A DNA stretch of 64,000 bases from Rhodocollybia butyracea (taxonomy: Eukaryota > Basidiomycota > Agaricomycetes > Agaricales > Omphalotaceae), in contig JADNRY010000082.1 of NCBI GenBank assembly GCA_015501585.1, positions 1 to 64,000 of the forward strand, in the 5' to 3' direction. The notes beneath the pieces were generated by a model. The model was given only the letters and a program-made list of their open reading frames with translations. It was not told the DNA's origin and searched no databases. Below, in pieces: positions 62,654-64,000 of the stretch; positions within the stretch are counted from its first letter, which is position 1; each line of letters starts with the position of its first letter. Made by a program: the position numbers and the translations under genes.

Positions 62654-64000
62654 ATGGCAGAAGCAGCTCCAGCAGACCGAGTTATTTGCTTCCGATGTAG
62701 CCAAAGCACCACTCCTCGGACAAACATCGACACTCTAGAACTTTCACAACGGTTTCGGTCGGAATATGGGCCATCTAGTGTGGATACGAAAGAAATTGCT
62801 GAGATGTTGAAAGCTATTGACAAGGATCTCGAGGATTACGACTCCGAAATTCTGCTTTTACAGTCTCGGATTTTGTATATCAAAACCCAACAGACCCGGT
62901 TGAAGAAGCATGCAGTCGACCTTCGCTCTCTCAATTCACCGATACGAAGGGTTCCTAATGAAATCCTGTTGCGGATATTTGACTATGCCTGTGACACAAA
63001 CCTGCTACAGGAATTCCCGTGGAACAAGGACTTTAAATTCCCCCCTTCGACCCCAATTGTCGATCCATACGAACACCTCCCCGCCATGTCCATATCTTCT
63101 GTTTGCGCACGTTGGCGGTCAGTTGCACTTTCGTCGTCGGCTATCTGGTCCAGGATCTCCCTTGAACTCTCACCCGAAAACTCGAGACTACCGAACGTCC
63201 AATCGGTGTTGAGTGGTTTTCTCCACACCGTGGCACTACACCTTCATCGCTCTGGACAACATCCGCTCGCTGTAGGTCTCAATATCGGTGGCTCTGTGAA
63301 TGATGAGGATGATATAATTCCACACCGGCTGCTGGCGTTTGATCTTGTTTGCAACTACCCTTGGTGTTCGTTTAAGATCGGTGGTAATCAGCCTATATCG
63401 CATATCCCAATGCCTGTATATGACAGATTTCGAAACTGTCACGCTCTCAAAAACCTTAACTTTGAGGTAACCGGTGGCCCAGGAATGGAGATGGAGCTCT
63501 TTAAGCAGGCCAATCTTTGTTCTCTTACTTTAGTCTGGCTTGGTACCGTGTCAGGATTTTGGAAAGAGATATTGTCTTTAACTGTGGGTTCTATGGATGG
63601 CAACATTGGTGATGTGTTCAATCATGCATCCAGTCCCAGGGAACTGGTGCTTGGGGAACGCAGTGATCAAGGTTCAGCCCCCTTATCTCCTTGTGTACCT
63701 CCCTGGTTATGTACCAGTGTTTCAACACTGAAACTTGTACTTCGTTCTAATTGGAATGATACACTGGCAGATGTTGCATTCTCTTCCTTCACCTTCCCGT
63801 CCCTGTCTTGCTTGGTTATCATGATAGGTAGCGATTATCCTTACCAAGGAGCTTGGCCTAAAGCTACTTTGGGAGCATTTTTACGCCGATCCTCCTGTAG
63901 CTTGACCGAGTTCAAGGTCAAGAGTGTTTCAGTCAGCGACTTCGATCTCATCACTACTCTCAAACTCATGCCATCACTCGTTAATCTCGACGTCGATGAT
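62654..64000 (+). CDS. F-box protein, 3' end outside the window
   Basis: Frame open from MAEAAPADRVICFRCSQSTT to the last base, 449 codons without intron. An N-terminal coiled coil (EIAEMLKAIDKDLEDYDSEI, then LQSRILYIKTQQTRLKK) precedes a short F-box, LNSPIRRVPNEILLRIFDYA, and VCARWRSVAL. This coiled coil-plus-F-box start is typical of the large expanded Agaricomycete F-box families. The rest has leucine-rich-like repeats (LKNLNFEV, ELVLGER, VSTLKLVLRS, LTEFKVKSVSVSDF). As an SCF ubiquitin-ligase adaptor it would bind Skp1 through the F-box and a target through the repeats; the target is unknown. Confidence 0.88.
   Translation, partial: MAEAAPADRVICFRCSQSTTPRTNIDTLELSQRFRSEYGPSSVDTKEIAEMLKAIDKDLEDYDSEILLLQSRILYIKTQQTRLKKHAVDLRSLNSPIRRVPNEILLRIFDYACDTNLLQEFPWNKDFKFPPSTPIVDPYEHLPAMSISSVCARWRSVALSSSAIWSRISLELSPENSRLPNVQSVLSGFLHTVALHLHRSGQHPLAVGLNIGGSVNDEDDIIPHRLLAFDLVCNYPWCSFKIGGNQPISHIPMPVYDRFRNCHALKNLNFEVTGGPGMEMELFKQANLCSLTLVWLGTVSGFWKEILSLTVGSMDGNIGDVFNHASSPRELVLGERSDQGSAPLSPCVPPWLCTSVSTLKLVLRSNWNDTLADVAFSSFTFPSLSCLVIMIGSDYPYQGAWPKATLGAFLRRSSCSLTEFKVKSVSVSDFDLITTLKLMPSLVNLDVDD

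Overview
The window looks like nuclear DNA of a mushroom-forming basidiomycete (Agaricomycetes). Genes are cut by many 43-60 nt GT-AG introns. Several proteins belong to families I know mainly from Agaricomycetes: DUF4470+MYND, PF10014-type oxygenases and an NLR-like TPR protein. The repeats are a chromodomain gypsy element, a Ngaro-type tyrosine-recombinase retroelement and MITEs. Gene models were spliced by eye from frame continuity and known family motifs; no search was run.

Layout. 1-2420: rotted gypsy pol on the minus strand, split by a 941-bp solo LTR (1076-2016) that carries nine hairpins. 3699-7746: multi-exon TPR-repeat protein (-). 8680-9680: MITE, then a decayed inverted copy of part of the condensin gene. 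11568-16336: condensin CAP-G/Ycg1 (-). 16919-17686: small disordered protein (-). 18910-21619: SEC23 (-). 22555-24109: TIR element with 9-bp target duplication, then a 150-bp MITE. 24597-28355: a second, divergent, apparently intact condensin CAP-G/Ycg1 paralog (+). 28661-30003: gamma-butyrobetaine/trimethyllysine dioxygenase (-). 30651-33136: CAX-type cation exchanger (+) in which both signature glutamates appear replaced. 34799-36026: myo-inositol oxygenase (+). 38695-40648: monocarboxylate-type MFS transporter (+). 42254-43196: 2OG-Fe(II) oxygenase of the PF10014 type (+). 44384-48025: DUF4470/MYND protein (+). 48581-54397: Ngaro-like YR retrotransposon (-) with A1-ORFs-B1A2-B2 repeats. 54846-56603: sesquiterpene synthase (-) broken by an insertion and lacking its 3' end. 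58147-62340: long disordered protein ending in an NTF2-like domain (-). 62654-64000: F-box protein (+) running off the window.

The housekeeping genes (condensin, SEC23, MIOX, carnitine-type dioxygenase) do not form one pathway; this is an ordinary chromosomal arm with transposon-rich stretches between them. The points of most interest are the condensin family (parent, inverted pseudogene fragment and intact divergent paralog within 20 kb), the covarying hairpin array in the LTR, the CAX protein without its acidic ion-binding residues, and the terpene synthase that keeps its metal-binding motifs but is interrupted and truncated.
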